A DNA stretch of 14,773 nucleotides, from NCBI GenBank assembly GCA_937896295.1, contig CALBME010000112.1, positions 1 through 14,773 of the forward strand. Reading direction: 5' to 3'. The DNA is from an uncultured Micavibrio sp. GTDB taxonomy: Bacteria; Pseudomonadota; Alphaproteobacteria; Micavibrionales; UBA1664. Of the stretch, positions 1 through 7,364 are shown piece by piece (the first letter of the stretch is position 1; each line of letters begins with the position of its first letter). The position numbers and the translations under genes were made by a program. The notes under the pieces were generated by a model. It had not been told where the DNA came from, did not search any database, and saw only the letters and a list, made by a program, of their open reading frames with translations.

Positions 1-179
1 GGAACCAGCCCGTACTCGCGCGCCAGCTCTTCATCGAGCGGCGTCAGGCCTTCTTTGGCATCCACGATGAAAAGCAACAGACTCGCCTCATCAATTGCGG
101 CCTGCGCCTGTTTGAAAATGTTGGCGGGAATGATGGCGCGGCCGGCGGCCACTTCGCGGCGCACGAATTCCGGCGTCAT
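1..179 (-). pseudogene. Partial chimeric ORF: ThiC-like peptide joined in frame to Der/EngA GTPase segment
   Basis: The frame is open from the left edge back to a TGA at 264-266, and the only ATG is at 179. The first residues (TPEFVRREVAAGRAIIPANI, preceded by RPED just upstream of the ATG) match the conserved ThiC (phosphomethylpyrimidine synthase) stretch that in complete proteins continues as NHPE. From about position 116 the reading changes to FKQAQAAIDEASLLLFIVDA and then KEGLTPLDEELA. This is the part of the first G domain of the ribosome-assembly GTPase Der that follows the DTAG motif. The Der N-terminus (GRPNVGKS P-loop, DTAG) is absent, and so is the rest of ThiC. The ORF runs off the edge, so the end is unknown. 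It could be a real recombination scar, a broken gene or an assembly misjoin. I am fairly sure of both similarities and unsure whether it is functional. Confidence 0.5.
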
Positions 180-227
180 GTCTTCCGGACGCAGCGGACA
201 CGCCTGTTTTTGTTTTTCATATTGCAC

Positions 228-261
228 AAAAAGAGGGCGTGGCCCGCGTGTCCGCGGGGCC
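228..261 (-). terminator. Possible terminator-like hairpin upstream of the chimeric ORF
   Basis: Read on the minus strand, a GC-only inverted repeat (GGCCCCGCG, loop GACA, CGCGGGCC, with one bulged base) is followed 8 nt later by a run of five T. The distance between stem and T-run is longer than ideal. No clear upstream gene on this strand needs it, so it may be an attenuator-like leader or chance. Confidence 0.3.
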
Positions 262-458
262 GCTCAAAGCCCGTTTACCCTTGACCGGTCCTTATATACG
301 TGGTTGATTAAACCCGATTTCAGGGGCTTTCGCTCGCGATGGCACCGGGAACTGAGTTTGCTGCAAGATGCTTTTACGTTTCCTGCCAGTACCGCAGCTC
401 CTAATAAGTCCGGTCTCCGGCCCGTTTGTCCGGCAAGTTCATTATATGAGGAAATACT

Positions 459-671
459 ATGGCTACTGGTACCGTCAAATGGTTCAACAACGACAAAGGC
501 TTCGGCTTCATCATTCCTGATGAAGGTGGCGCTGATATCTTCGTCCACATCTCCGCTGTCGAGCGCGCCGGCTGGCGTACGCTGACCGAAGGTCAAAAAC
601 TGTCGTACGAACTGCAGGCAAACCCGAAAAACGGCAAAACCTCGGCTGGTAATCTCCAGGCCGCCGGTTAA
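459..671 (+). CDS. cspA: Cold-shock domain protein (CspA family)
   Basis: This is a 70-residue single cold-shock domain, the usual length for CspA-type nucleic-acid chaperones that bind single-stranded RNA and DNA and melt secondary structure. The start ATGVKWFN-type opening (GTVKWFNNDKGFGFI, residues 4-18) contains RNP1 (KGFGFI), and RNP2 follows as DIFVHISA (26-33). The start is fixed by a GAGGA ribosome site at 448-452. A long AT-richer leader (about 265-458) with no other gene precedes it, as is common for cold-shock mRNAs, though I see no convincing -35/-10 pair. The gene is monocistronic: a strong terminator follows 24 bases after the stop. Family assignment is secure; which paralogue it is cannot be told, and the symbol is generic. 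Confidence 0.95.
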   Translation: MATGTVKWFNNDKGFGFIIPDEGGADIFVHISAVERAGWRTLTEGQKLSYELQANPKNGKTSAGNLQAAG

Positions 672-694
672 TTCCGATTTTTCCGAAAATTTTC

Positions 695-727
695 AAAAGC
701 GGAAGCCCATGAGCTTCCGCTTTTTTT
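695..727 (+). terminator. Rho-independent terminator of the cold-shock gene
   Basis: A perfect 12-bp stem (AAAAGCGGAAGC / GCTTCCGCTTTT) with the 6-nt loop CCATGA runs directly into seven T (721-727). It is a textbook intrinsic terminator. It ends at the base before the next possible ATG (728), which argues against using that ATG as the start of the downstream gene. Confidence 0.92.
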
Positions 728-751
728 ATGGGTTCGTGCGTTGGCGGCATC

Positions 752-1666
752 ATGAAAAAGATCAGGGACATCATCCAGCACTGGATCCGCGTCTTCCGCA
801 TGAGCTCGGGCGAGCTTGCGGCCCTTACCCTGCCGCCATGGGTGCTGACCGGGCTGCACTTACGCAATAACGTCAAACAGGACTATATCGGCCTTATCTC
901 GGCGGGTGTCGCGTTTTACTTCCTGCTGTCCGCCTTTCCGGCGCTGGGCGCGGCCATTTCCATCTTCGGCCTGTTCTTCGACCCTTACGAGGTCACCACA
1001 CTGATCGAGCGCATGGCCAGCTTCCTGCCGCGCGAAGCGCTGGACATCATCATCACGCAGGGGCGCAATATTGCGCAGACAACGGGAAGTACCCTGTCCA
1101 TCAGCCTGGGTATCAGCATCCTGCTGGCCGTTTATTCCGCCACGCGCGGGGTGCAGGCGCTGATCAAGGGATTCAACATTGCCTATGACGCGACCGAAAC
1201 GCGGGGCATGTTCAGACTGACTTTTCTGTCATATGGCCTGACGCTTTTGATGCTGGGTTATTTTCTGTTTTCGCTTCTGCTGGTCGCGGGCCTGCCGGTG
1301 GCCATACAGTTTCTGCATCTGCCGCCCGTATTCTCCAGCCTTTTGCAATGGTCGCGCTGGCCGGTCCTGTTTTTCACCGCGCTGGTCGGTCTGGAAATTC
1401 TTTATTCGCTTGGCCCCTGTCGCAAGCGCGGGCGCATCGGCATCAGCGCGGGCGCATTCGGCGCCACCGTCCTTTGGATGCTGGGATCGTCGCTGTTTTC
1501 TCTTTTCATTTCCAATTTTGCCTCGTTTAACGAAACATATGGAAGTCTGGGCGCCGTTGTCGTCCTGCTGATGTGGTTCTGGATGAGCGCCATGTCCATC
1601 CTGATCGGGGCGGAAGTGAACGGTGCGCTGGAAGGCACCGCGCGCGGCCGCGATGACAGCCACTGA
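752..1666 (+). CDS. YihY/BrkB family inner-membrane protein
   Basis: A 304-residue polytopic membrane protein with about six hydrophobic segments (roughly 47-75, 114-135, 157-187, 199-218, 231-256, 266-287 from the chosen start). Family hallmarks are visible: an early AGVAFYFLLSAFPALGA segment and the C-terminal YGSLGAVVVLLMWFWMSA then ILIGAEVNG. The family was once called ribonuclease BN in error. It is now simply a virulence-factor BrkB-like or possibly transporter family of unclear function. I prefer ATG 752 (MKKIRD) to ATG 728, because 728 abuts the terminator T-run. Neither start has a strong ribosome site; GGCGG just before 752 is weak. It converges on the VIT gene with a 31-bp gap. Confidence 0.85.
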   Translation: MKKIRDIIQHWIRVFRMSSGELAALTLPPWVLTGLHLRNNVKQDYIGLISAGVAFYFLLSAFPALGAAISIFGLFFDPYEVTTLIERMASFLPREALDIIITQGRNIAQTTGSTLSISLGISILLAVYSATRGVQALIKGFNIAYDATETRGMFRLTFLSYGLTLLMLGYFLFSLLLVAGLPVAIQFLHLPPVFSSLLQWSRWPVLFFTALVGLEILYSLGPCRKRGRIGISAGAFGATVLWMLGSSLFSLFISNFASFNETYGSLGAVVVLLMWFWMSAMSILIGAEVNGALEGTARGRDDSH

Positions 1667-1697
1667 GCAGGCGGGATCGCCGCGAGTGCCGTTCAAT

Positions 1698-2408
1698 TCA
1701 ATGCAGGGAGACGCCGATCAGATGACCGATCAGCGCCGTGAATCCCATCGCCGCCGCGCCCCAGATCATGACGCGCAAGGCCGGTTTGACCGGCGAGGCC
1801 CCGCCCATTCGGGCAGCCACGGTGCCCAGAAGACCCAGCAACGCCACGCACAGGACGGATGACAGGGATACGAAGTAATCGGGCGGCAGCAACAGGACGA
1901 ACAGTAACGGAAATGCCGCGCCCAGCGAAAAGGCGGCCGCAGACGCCATCGCCGCCTGAAGGGGTTTTGCGGCGGTGAGGTCGGAAATTCCCAGCTCCTC
2001 ACGCGCATGAACGCCCAGCGCGTCCTTTTTCATCATCTGCACGGAAATTTCACGCGCCAGCGCCGGTTCAACCCCGCGATCGACATAAATATCTGCCAGT
2101 TCCTGTAGTTCGGCTTCGGGCGTTTCCTGCAGTTCCTTGCGTTCACGCGCCAGATCCGCCTGTTCGAGATCGGACTGGGAACTTACCGAAACATATTCGC
2201 CTGCCGCCATCGACATGGCGCCGGCGACCAGACCCGCGACACCTGCGAGCATGATTCCGCCCTGATCCGTAGATGCGGAGGCAATGCCGACCACCAGGCT
2301 CGAAACTGAAATAATACCATCATTGGCACCAAGCACGGCGGCGCGAAGCCAGCCGGTGCGGCTGGTGTAATGACGTTCTGCGTGGTTATAAACAAGACGT
2401 GAATGCAT
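1698..2408 (-). CDS. VIT1/CCC1 family iron/manganese transporter
   Basis: A 236-residue protein from ATG 2408; an upstream ATG at 2504 would add 32 unconserved residues lying across the divergent promoter region. The N-terminal GANDGIISVSSLVVG (27-41) is the VIT signature with its transmembrane Asp (D30). AMSMAAGEYVSVSSQSD (64-80) follows in the second helix. The cytosolic stretch 80-140 is rich in Glu and contains MMKKDA (125-130), matching the metal-binding helical insert of VIT1, where Glu and paired Met bind Fe2+. Three hydrophobic segments follow (about 152-175, 181-200, 212-234). Members move Fe2+ or Mn2+ out of the cytosol in exchange for protons. It is divergently transcribed from the hemolysin-family operon. 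The substrate cannot be told from sequence. Confidence 0.88.
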   Translation of the reverse strand: MHSRLVYNHAERHYTSRTGWLRAAVLGANDGIISVSSLVVGIASASTDQGGIMLAGVAGLVAGAMSMAAGEYVSVSSQSDLEQADLARERKELQETPEAELQELADIYVDRGVEPALAREISVQMMKKDALGVHAREELGISDLTAAKPLQAAMASAAAFSLGAAFPLLFVLLLPPDYFVSLSSVLCVALLGLLGTVAARMGGASPVKPALRVMIWGAAAMGFTALIGHLIGVSLH

Positions 2409-2502
2409 GGGAAAAAGCCTAGCATTAACAAGGTCTTTTGCAGACTCATTTTTTATTTTCCCCTTCAGCTTGGCTTCAGAATGGGGGTGCACACTCAAAA
2501 AC
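2409..2502. promoter_or_regulatory. Shared divergent upstream region of the VIT gene and the seven-gene operon
   Basis: This 94-bp gap separates the preferred starts of the two divergent genes, so promoters for both should lie here. It is AT-richer than its flanks (a T-rich run at about 2446-2462). I cannot assign -35/-10 boxes with confidence. The palindrome CATG at 2502-2505 gives both strands a potential ATG. Confidence 0.4.
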
Positions 2503-3216
2503 ATGAGAAAGATGCATCTGCACTATGACGAAAACGGCCTGGATACGGGCGCATTGTCTTTCAGCAAGACCGCCCTGCTCAGCCACCTTAAGGCCAAGCC
2601 GTCCGTTGTTTCGATCGTCCCGCTATTTGCGCGGGAACGCGAAGAGGTCGAACAGTTCATCAAGGATATTTACGCCAAGGCTTACGGCGCGCGTATCAAA
2701 ATTCACTATCCGGTTCTGATGAGTGTCCGGAACGAAAAAGGGGATATTCTGGCCGCGACAGGTTTTCGTCCGGCTGCTGATTACCCGTTATTTTTAGAAC
2801 AGTATCTGGATCGCCCGGTCGAGCAGGTTCTGGGCTTGCCCCGCGCGGAAATCGTTGAAATCGGTAATCTCGCCTCTGATGGCGGGGGCGCGTCGCTGTT
2901 CCTGTTCGCCGCCATTTCAGCCTATCTGCATCACAAGGGCCTGACCCAGGCTGTTGTCACCAGCACCGATTTCCTGGAACAGCGATTCAAACAGATGGGC
3001 CTTGATCCAGTGCGCCATGCGCCTGCGGATCCGTCCATGCTGATTGGAAAAGATGAAAACTGGGGTACGTATTACGATACGCATCCCCATGTCATCTCCG
3101 GCAATGTCACTCATGCCTATGAACGCCTGCAAAGCCGTTTCGGTGCCGAATACCGCACCTATCCGCCACGCCTGTTCCCCCGCCTGCATTATCAATGCGA
3201 CGGAGAGCGGTCATGA
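2503..3216 (+). CDS. Thermostable hemolysin family protein (T_hemolysin), GNAT-like fold
   Basis: A 237-residue protein from ATG 2503 (ATG 2512 is an alternative; neither has a strong ribosome site). It matches the family named after Vibrio delta-VPH thermostable hemolysin. Residues 65-125 contain HYPVLMSVRNEKGDILAATG, then FRPAADYPLFLEQYLDRPVE, then the motif EIVEIGNLAS. The next part, about 130-165, reads like an N-acyltransferase core (helix, strand VVTSTDFL, then RFKQMGL). There is no signal peptide, which fits an enzyme better than a secreted toxin. As first gene of a block with an acyl ligase, a diiron oxidase and an SDR, it may transfer or condense an activated acyl group. That role is inference. 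Its stop overlaps the next start as ATGA (3213-3216), implying translational coupling. Confidence 0.8.
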   Translation: MRKMHLHYDENGLDTGALSFSKTALLSHLKAKPSVVSIVPLFAREREEVEQFIKDIYAKAYGARIKIHYPVLMSVRNEKGDILAATGFRPAADYPLFLEQYLDRPVEQVLGLPRAEIVEIGNLASDGGGASLFLFAAISAYLHHKGLTQAVVTSTDFLEQRFKQMGLDPVRHAPADPSMLIGKDENWGTYYDTHPHVISGNVTHAYERLQSRFGAEYRTYPPRLFPRLHYQCDGERS

Positions 3217-4568
3217 TCTTCGATATCCTTTCCCTTCAGCCACCCATGAAGATCGCGCTGCACGATGAAACGCGCAGCATTCTTTACGGTGACATGGCAA
3301 AAGAAATTCATATCCGCACCCAGCTTCTGGAAGGGGTACGCGCACTTGCGATTGCCCTTGATAATGGCGTCGACTGGGTCCTGTGGGATCTGGCCGCACT
3401 GACGCTTGGCATTCCCTGTGTTCCCCTGCCTCCATTTTTTACGGATGAGCAGGTTTCCCATGCCTTGCAGGCATCCGGTGTCTCTCATGTCGTTACCCCT
3501 TATGGCATGAAAGATACCGGTCATCCTGCAGCCGATATTCCACCCGGCACCGCCAAGATTACGTTTACTTCCGGCACCACCGGCCAGCCCAAGGGTGTCT
3601 GCCTGCCATGGGGTGCCATGCAGAACGTGGCCGAAGGTGTGGTCGGCATGCTTGGCCCATCCTTCAGCGGCGTTCACGCCAGTGTTCTGCCCCTTGGCAT
3701 TCTGCTCGAAAACATCGCAGGCGTTTACGCAGCCCTGCTGTCGGGTGCCAGCGTTCATCTGAGCGCGCTTTCCGATTTTGGCCCCAATTACGCGCATCTT
3801 CATGCGCGTTTAAAAAAATCCGGCGCAACATCCGTCATTCTCGTGCCGGAAATCCTGCGCCTTCTGATGGCGCAGGTGCGTGTGCAAGGCCCCCTTCCCG
3901 ATCTCAAATTCATCGCGGTGGGCGGGGCAAAAATCGACCCGGCCCTGATCGCCCATGCGCGCGCCATGAACCTGCCTGTGTATGAAGGGTACGGCCTTTC
4001 AGAATGCGCATCGGTCGTCTCGCTGAACGTACCGGATCACGACAAGGCCGGCAGCGTGGGCCGCCTTCTTCCCCATGTACGGGCCGAGATCGTTGATGGC
4101 GAGGTTGTTATCAGCAACCCGGGGTTTCTTGGGTATATCGGTGAAGCAGCCCCGGCACGGTTCCCGACCGGCGATCTGGGCGCGATGGATCAGGACGGTT
4201 TTCTGTCCATCACCGGGCGCAGCAAGAATGTCCTGATCACATCTTATGGACGCAACGTGTCGCCGGAATGGGTGGAAGCCGCCCTGCTGGCACAACCGGC
4301 CATCGCGCAGGCCGTTGTTTATGGCGATTCCGAACCTTATCTGGGCGCTCTGATCGTGCCGACATATGACGGCGCCGATGTTACCGCCGCCATCTGCGCA
4401 GCCAATCAAAGCCTGCCTGTCTATGCACAGGTACGGGAACATCACTGCATTCCCATGATGAGCGCCAAGAACGGAATGCTGACCGGAAACGGGCGCCCGC
4501 GCCGCGAGGCCGTATTCAAGAATTACGCCTATATTTTCAAAAAGGAGAAGACCCATGAATTTTTATGA
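3213..4568 (+). CDS. AMP-dependent acyl-CoA synthetase/ligase (ANL superfamily), compact
   Basis: A 451-residue adenylating enzyme, shorter than the usual 500-560 because the N-terminal part is trimmed. The chosen ATG 3213 has GGAGA just upstream and overlaps the previous stop by four bases; an ATG at 3195 is less likely. Core motifs are present: A3 phosphate loop TFTSGTTGQPKG (117-128), A5 YEGYGLSE (257-264), A7 TGD (319-321), A8 hinge GRSKNVLITSYGRNVSPEW (335-353). At A10, where the catalytic Lys normally sits in GK-x-RR, the sequence is LTGNGRPRR with Arg428. The expected reaction is activation of a carboxylic, probably fatty, acid to acyl-AMP and then a thioester. The substrate is unknown. 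It supplies the activated acyl group in my model of the operon. Confidence 0.88.
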   Translation: MIFDILSLQPPMKIALHDETRSILYGDMAKEIHIRTQLLEGVRALAIALDNGVDWVLWDLAALTLGIPCVPLPPFFTDEQVSHALQASGVSHVVTPYGMKDTGHPAADIPPGTAKITFTSGTTGQPKGVCLPWGAMQNVAEGVVGMLGPSFSGVHASVLPLGILLENIAGVYAALLSGASVHLSALSDFGPNYAHLHARLKKSGATSVILVPEILRLLMAQVRVQGPLPDLKFIAVGGAKIDPALIAHARAMNLPVYEGYGLSECASVVSLNVPDHDKAGSVGRLLPHVRAEIVDGEVVISNPGFLGYIGEAAPARFPTGDLGAMDQDGFLSITGRSKNVLITSYGRNVSPEWVEAALLAQPAIAQAVVYGDSEPYLGALIVPTYDGADVTAAICAANQSLPVYAQVREHHCIPMMSAKNGMLTGNGRPRREAVFKNYAYIFKKEKTHEFL

Positions 4569-5226
4569 CCGCCTGGTAAAGGAAACGGAGTCGTCACGAC
4601 ACGCGCTTTACAGCGTGCCCCAGCTGCAGGACGGGCTGAACGGCGATATTTCGCGCGAGACATATGTCGCCTACCTGACCGAAGCGTATCACCACGTTTC
4701 GCATACAGTACGTTTTCTGATGGCGACGGGCGCCCGCCTGCCGGACAGCAAGAAAGACCTTCACAAGGCCATTGCCGAATATATCGAGGAAGAAGTCGGA
4801 CACGAGGAATGGATCCTGAACGATATCACAGCCGCGGGCGGCGATAAGGAAAAAGTTCGCCGTTCACAGCCCAACCTGGAAACACAGGTCCTGATCGCCT
4901 ATAATTACGATTATATCAATCGTAAAAACCCGGTCGGTTTTTTCGGTATGGTTTACATGCTGGAAAGCACGTCAACCCAGATCGCCAACAAGGGCGCGGA
5001 TGCGATCAAGGGCAAGCTTGGCCTGCCGCAAAAGGCGTTCAGCTATCTTTATTCGCACGGCGAACTTGATATCAGCCACATGAAATTCTTCGAGGAAACG
5101 GTGAACAAGATCACCGATCCGGAGGATCAGAAGGCCATTATTGAAGTGGCGCAAAACACCTTCCTGCTGTTTGCGAATGTTCTGCGCGCCATTCCGCACA
5201 CAAGGACCCTTAAAAATGCAGCTTAA
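4555..5226 (+). CDS. Heme-oxygenase-like diiron oxidase (TenA-like iron-containing redox enzyme family)
   Basis: A 223-residue all-helical protein with a good ribosome site (AAAGGAGAAG, 4541-4550), overlapping the ligase 3' end by 14 bases. Likely metal ligands are spread as in HDO enzymes such as UndA and CADD: E43 (in TEAYHHVSH), E80 and H83 (in EEEVGHEEW), E137 (in YMLEST), and the HxxxDxxH pattern H168, D172, H175 (in SHGELDISH). Thiamin-degrading TenA keeps a catalytic Cys and lacks this carboxylate/His set, and no Cys occurs in this protein. HDOs use Fe and O2 to oxidise, desaturate or decarboxylate substrates; UndA turns lauric acid into 1-undecene. Here the partner ligase suggests an acyl or fatty substrate. 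The exact reaction cannot be inferred. Confidence 0.82.
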   Translation: MNFYDRLVKETESSRHALYSVPQLQDGLNGDISRETYVAYLTEAYHHVSHTVRFLMATGARLPDSKKDLHKAIAEYIEEEVGHEEWILNDITAAGGDKEKVRRSQPNLETQVLIAYNYDYINRKNPVGFFGMVYMLESTSTQIANKGADAIKGKLGLPQKAFSYLYSHGELDISHMKFFEETVNKITDPEDQKAIIEVAQNTFLLFANVLRAIPHTRTLKNAA

Positions 5227-5956
5227 GGGAAAAACCGTATACATCACGGGCGGAACCGGCGGCATTGGTACGCCGCTGGTACGTTTTCTGCGCGATGCCG
5301 GGGCCATTGTCACCGTCCATGACATCAATCGCGACGGCGATCTGGTCGCCAATCTGGAACAGACATGCGCACAGCTTTCCGCCGCCACGCCGGACATTCT
5401 TATTAACATGGCTGGCTATAACGTTCTGGATTACTGCGAAAACCAGAATCTGCGCGCCATTGTCGACCTGAACCTGATGGTTCCCATGCGCCTTACGCAG
5501 GCGGTTTTACCCGGCATGAAACGGCGGGGCAGCGGCCAGATCGTCAATATGGGTTCCATGACCGCGCTTATTCCCCTGCCGCACCTGACCGGCTACGTCG
5601 CCGCAAAGGCCGGACTGAAAGGGTTCAACGATGCCCTGCGGCGCGAACTGGGGGGCAGCAATATCACGCTGACCCATATCGTTCCGCGTGCGGTCAAGAC
5701 AGGCATGAATTCCGGTGTCAAAGCCGCCGTCAACGAGCGTACCAAGGTCAATTACGACGACCCATCGGTCGTGGCCCGGCGTATTTTTAACGCCATCCAG
5801 AATGATGAAACGGAAGCGCGCATCGGATGGCCCGAACGCCTGTTTGCATTCATCAATGCCGTTCTGCCCGGGGTCATTGACAAGGGACTGCAGAAAAACC
5901 GCCGCGCGGGCGAAGACGCTTTGAACATGCGTCCGGCACCTGCAAAGGCTGCATAA
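5216..5956 (+). CDS. Short-chain dehydrogenase/reductase (SDR), NAD(P)-dependent
   Basis: A 246-residue classical SDR starting at ATG 5216, preceded by an AAGGA site at 5202-5206 and overlapping the oxidase gene by 11 bases. Visible motifs are the cofactor loop TGGTGGIG (11-18), NMAG (64-67, the NAG motif), catalytic Ser114 in NMGSMT, Tyr127 and Lys131 (YVAAK), and a PR turn at 157-158. Such enzymes reduce or oxidise a carbonyl/alcohol. In this operon it may reduce a keto or aldehyde intermediate made by the upstream enzymes, which is inference. D36 at the end of the second strand (VHDIN) hints at NAD(H) preference. The C-terminal 25 residues are low-complexity and basic/Ala-rich. Confidence 0.9.
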   Translation: MQLKGKTVYITGGTGGIGTPLVRFLRDAGAIVTVHDINRDGDLVANLEQTCAQLSAATPDILINMAGYNVLDYCENQNLRAIVDLNLMVPMRLTQAVLPGMKRRGSGQIVNMGSMTALIPLPHLTGYVAAKAGLKGFNDALRRELGGSNITLTHIVPRAVKTGMNSGVKAAVNERTKVNYDDPSVVARRIFNAIQNDETEARIGWPERLFAFINAVLPGVIDKGLQKNRRAGEDALNMRPAPAKAA

Positions 5957-5976
5957 TCATTTTCAAGGAGAGCAAT

Positions 5977-6696
5977 ATGAAGAAATACGTCTTAATCCCC
6001 GCCGCACTGGCCATGCTGGCCGGCCCCGCATTTGCCCAGGAATACACCCTTCAGCCTGCGGCACCGGTGACGGGTGAACAGCCCGTCGCAGATCCGGTCA
6101 TGGACCAGGTCAGTCTCCTGCAGAGTGCATGGGCACAGATCAAGTATCAGATGCCTGACAAGGACGCGCAGCTGGCGGCCATCCACCAGCTGGAAGACCG
6201 GGCCGCAAACCTGACCGCGACGTATCCTACGCGGGCCGAGCCGAAAATCTGGGAAGGGATCATCCTTTCGACGGATGCCGGAATCGTGAAAGGCATCTCG
6301 GCCCTCGGCAAAGTGAAGAAAGCCAAATCGCTTTTTGAAGCCTCCATTCAGCAGGATCCGCAGGCCATGGAAGGCTCCGCCTATACCTCGCTCGGTTCGC
6401 TTTATTACCAGGTGCCGGGATGGCCCGTGGCGTTTGGCGACAAGGATGCCGCTGCCGCCAATCTGAAACAGGCCCTTCAGATCAACCCCAACGGTATCGA
6501 TCCGAACTTCTTTTACGGCGACTTCCTGCTTCAGACCAATCACCCGGATGAGGCGCAGGTCTATCTGGAAAAGGCGCTGCTGGCCCCGGACAGGCCAGGG
6601 CGTGAGCTGGCCGATGCAGGCCGCAGGCAGGAAATCAGGGCAGCCCTTGCGCAAATCCGGCAAAAGAAGAAAGATAGCGATACCATTAATCATTAA
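5977..6696 (+). CDS. Exported TPR-like repeat protein
   Basis: A 239-residue protein with a strong ribosome site (AAGGAGAG, 5966-5973). A signal peptide is visible at 1-20 (Lys-Lys, hydrophobic core, AFA cleavage before Gln21), so the mature protein should be periplasmic. The rest is helical with at least two TPR-like units: KAKSLFEASIQQDP (about 112-125) and AANLKQALQINPN with FYGDFLLQTNHPDEAQVYLEKALL following (about 160-205). It has no catalytic motif I recognise. It lies 20 bases after the SDR and 11 bases before the response regulator, between the enzymes and the two-component pair. A role as periplasmic scaffold or co-sensor for the kinase is plausible but unproven. Confidence 0.75.
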   Translation: MKKYVLIPAALAMLAGPAFAQEYTLQPAAPVTGEQPVADPVMDQVSLLQSAWAQIKYQMPDKDAQLAAIHQLEDRAANLTATYPTRAEPKIWEGIILSTDAGIVKGISALGKVKKAKSLFEASIQQDPQAMEGSAYTSLGSLYYQVPGWPVAFGDKDAAAANLKQALQINPNGIDPNFFYGDFLLQTNHPDEAQVYLEKALLAPDRPGRELADAGRRQEIRAALAQIRQKKKDSDTINH

Positions 6697-6707
6697 GTCC
6701 GGACTGC

Positions 6708-7364
6708 ATGCGCGTACTTCTGATAGAGGATGACCAGAACCTCGGCAAAGCCACGGCCGAGGGTCTGCGCGAAATTTATGCCCTCGACTGGGTACGCACC
6801 GCCGAAGAAGCGGAGGATACGCTGGCCACAACCGCGTACGCCCTGCTTGTCCTCGACATCAACCTGCCCGGCATGTCGGGCCTTGAATTTCTGGCTTCGA
6901 TCAGGCGAAAGAAAAATAACATCCCGGTGCTGCTGCTGACCGCGCGTGATGCTATCCACCACAGGGTCGAAGGGCTGAATGCGGGCGCCGACGACTATCT
7001 GGTCAAACCATTCGACCTTGATGAACTGATGGCACGCTGCGCCGCCCTGATCCGCCGGAGCGGTGGACAGGCGGCACCGGTCATCACGCATCGGGACTTG
7101 ATGTATGAACCCGGCAGCGGCCATCTTGAGCTTGAAGGCCACAGTATCATCCTGTCCGGACGGGAACGGGCGATTTTCGACATACTGATCCGCAACATTG
7201 ACCGGCCGGTCAGCAAAGAGAAAATCAGCGAAAGCATCTATGACTGGTCTTCCGAAGACATCGAAAGCAATACTATCGAAGTGCATATCGCCGCACTGCG
7301 CCGCAAGATCGGCAAAGAAAGAATCACGACAATCCGCGGTGTCGGCTATATGATTCCCGCATGA
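6708..7364 (+). CDS. OmpR/PhoB-family response regulator
   Basis: A 218-residue protein with an N-terminal receiver domain (acidic pocket D8 and D9, phosphoacceptor D50 in LVLDINLPG, conserved Thr in LLLTARD, Lys in LVKPFD). A C-terminal winged-helix DNA-binding domain (about 125-218) ends in the typical IRGVGYMI. It should bind DNA as a phosphorylated dimer and regulate transcription, perhaps of this operon. The start ATG 6708 aligns with the family and has only a weak upstream site. The stop overlaps the kinase start (ATGA, 7361-7364), so the pair is translationally coupled. It resembles the QseB/PmrA type; no specific orthologue can be named. Confidence 0.95.
   Translation: MRVLLIEDDQNLGKATAEGLREIYALDWVRTAEEAEDTLATTAYALLVLDINLPGMSGLEFLASIRRKKNNIPVLLLTARDAIHHRVEGLNAGADDYLVKPFDLDELMARCAALIRRSGGQAAPVITHRDLMYEPGSGHLELEGHSIILSGRERAIFDILIRNIDRPVSKEKISESIYDWSSEDIESNTIEVHIAALRRKIGKERITTIRGVGYMIPA

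Noticed and set aside
55..585. Plus-strand ORF of 176 codons across the left end
   Set aside because: It is antisense to the ThiC/Der-like frame and overlaps the cold-shock gene in another frame; its Ser/Arg-rich translation resembles no protein.
728..751. Upstream ATG extending the BrkB gene by eight codons
   Set aside because: It directly abuts the terminator T-run and has no ribosome site; the extension is not family-like.
2409..2504. 32-residue N-terminal extension of the VIT protein, and the mirror extension of the hemolysin-family protein
   Set aside because: The two would overlap each other across the only promoter space, and neither extension matches its family.
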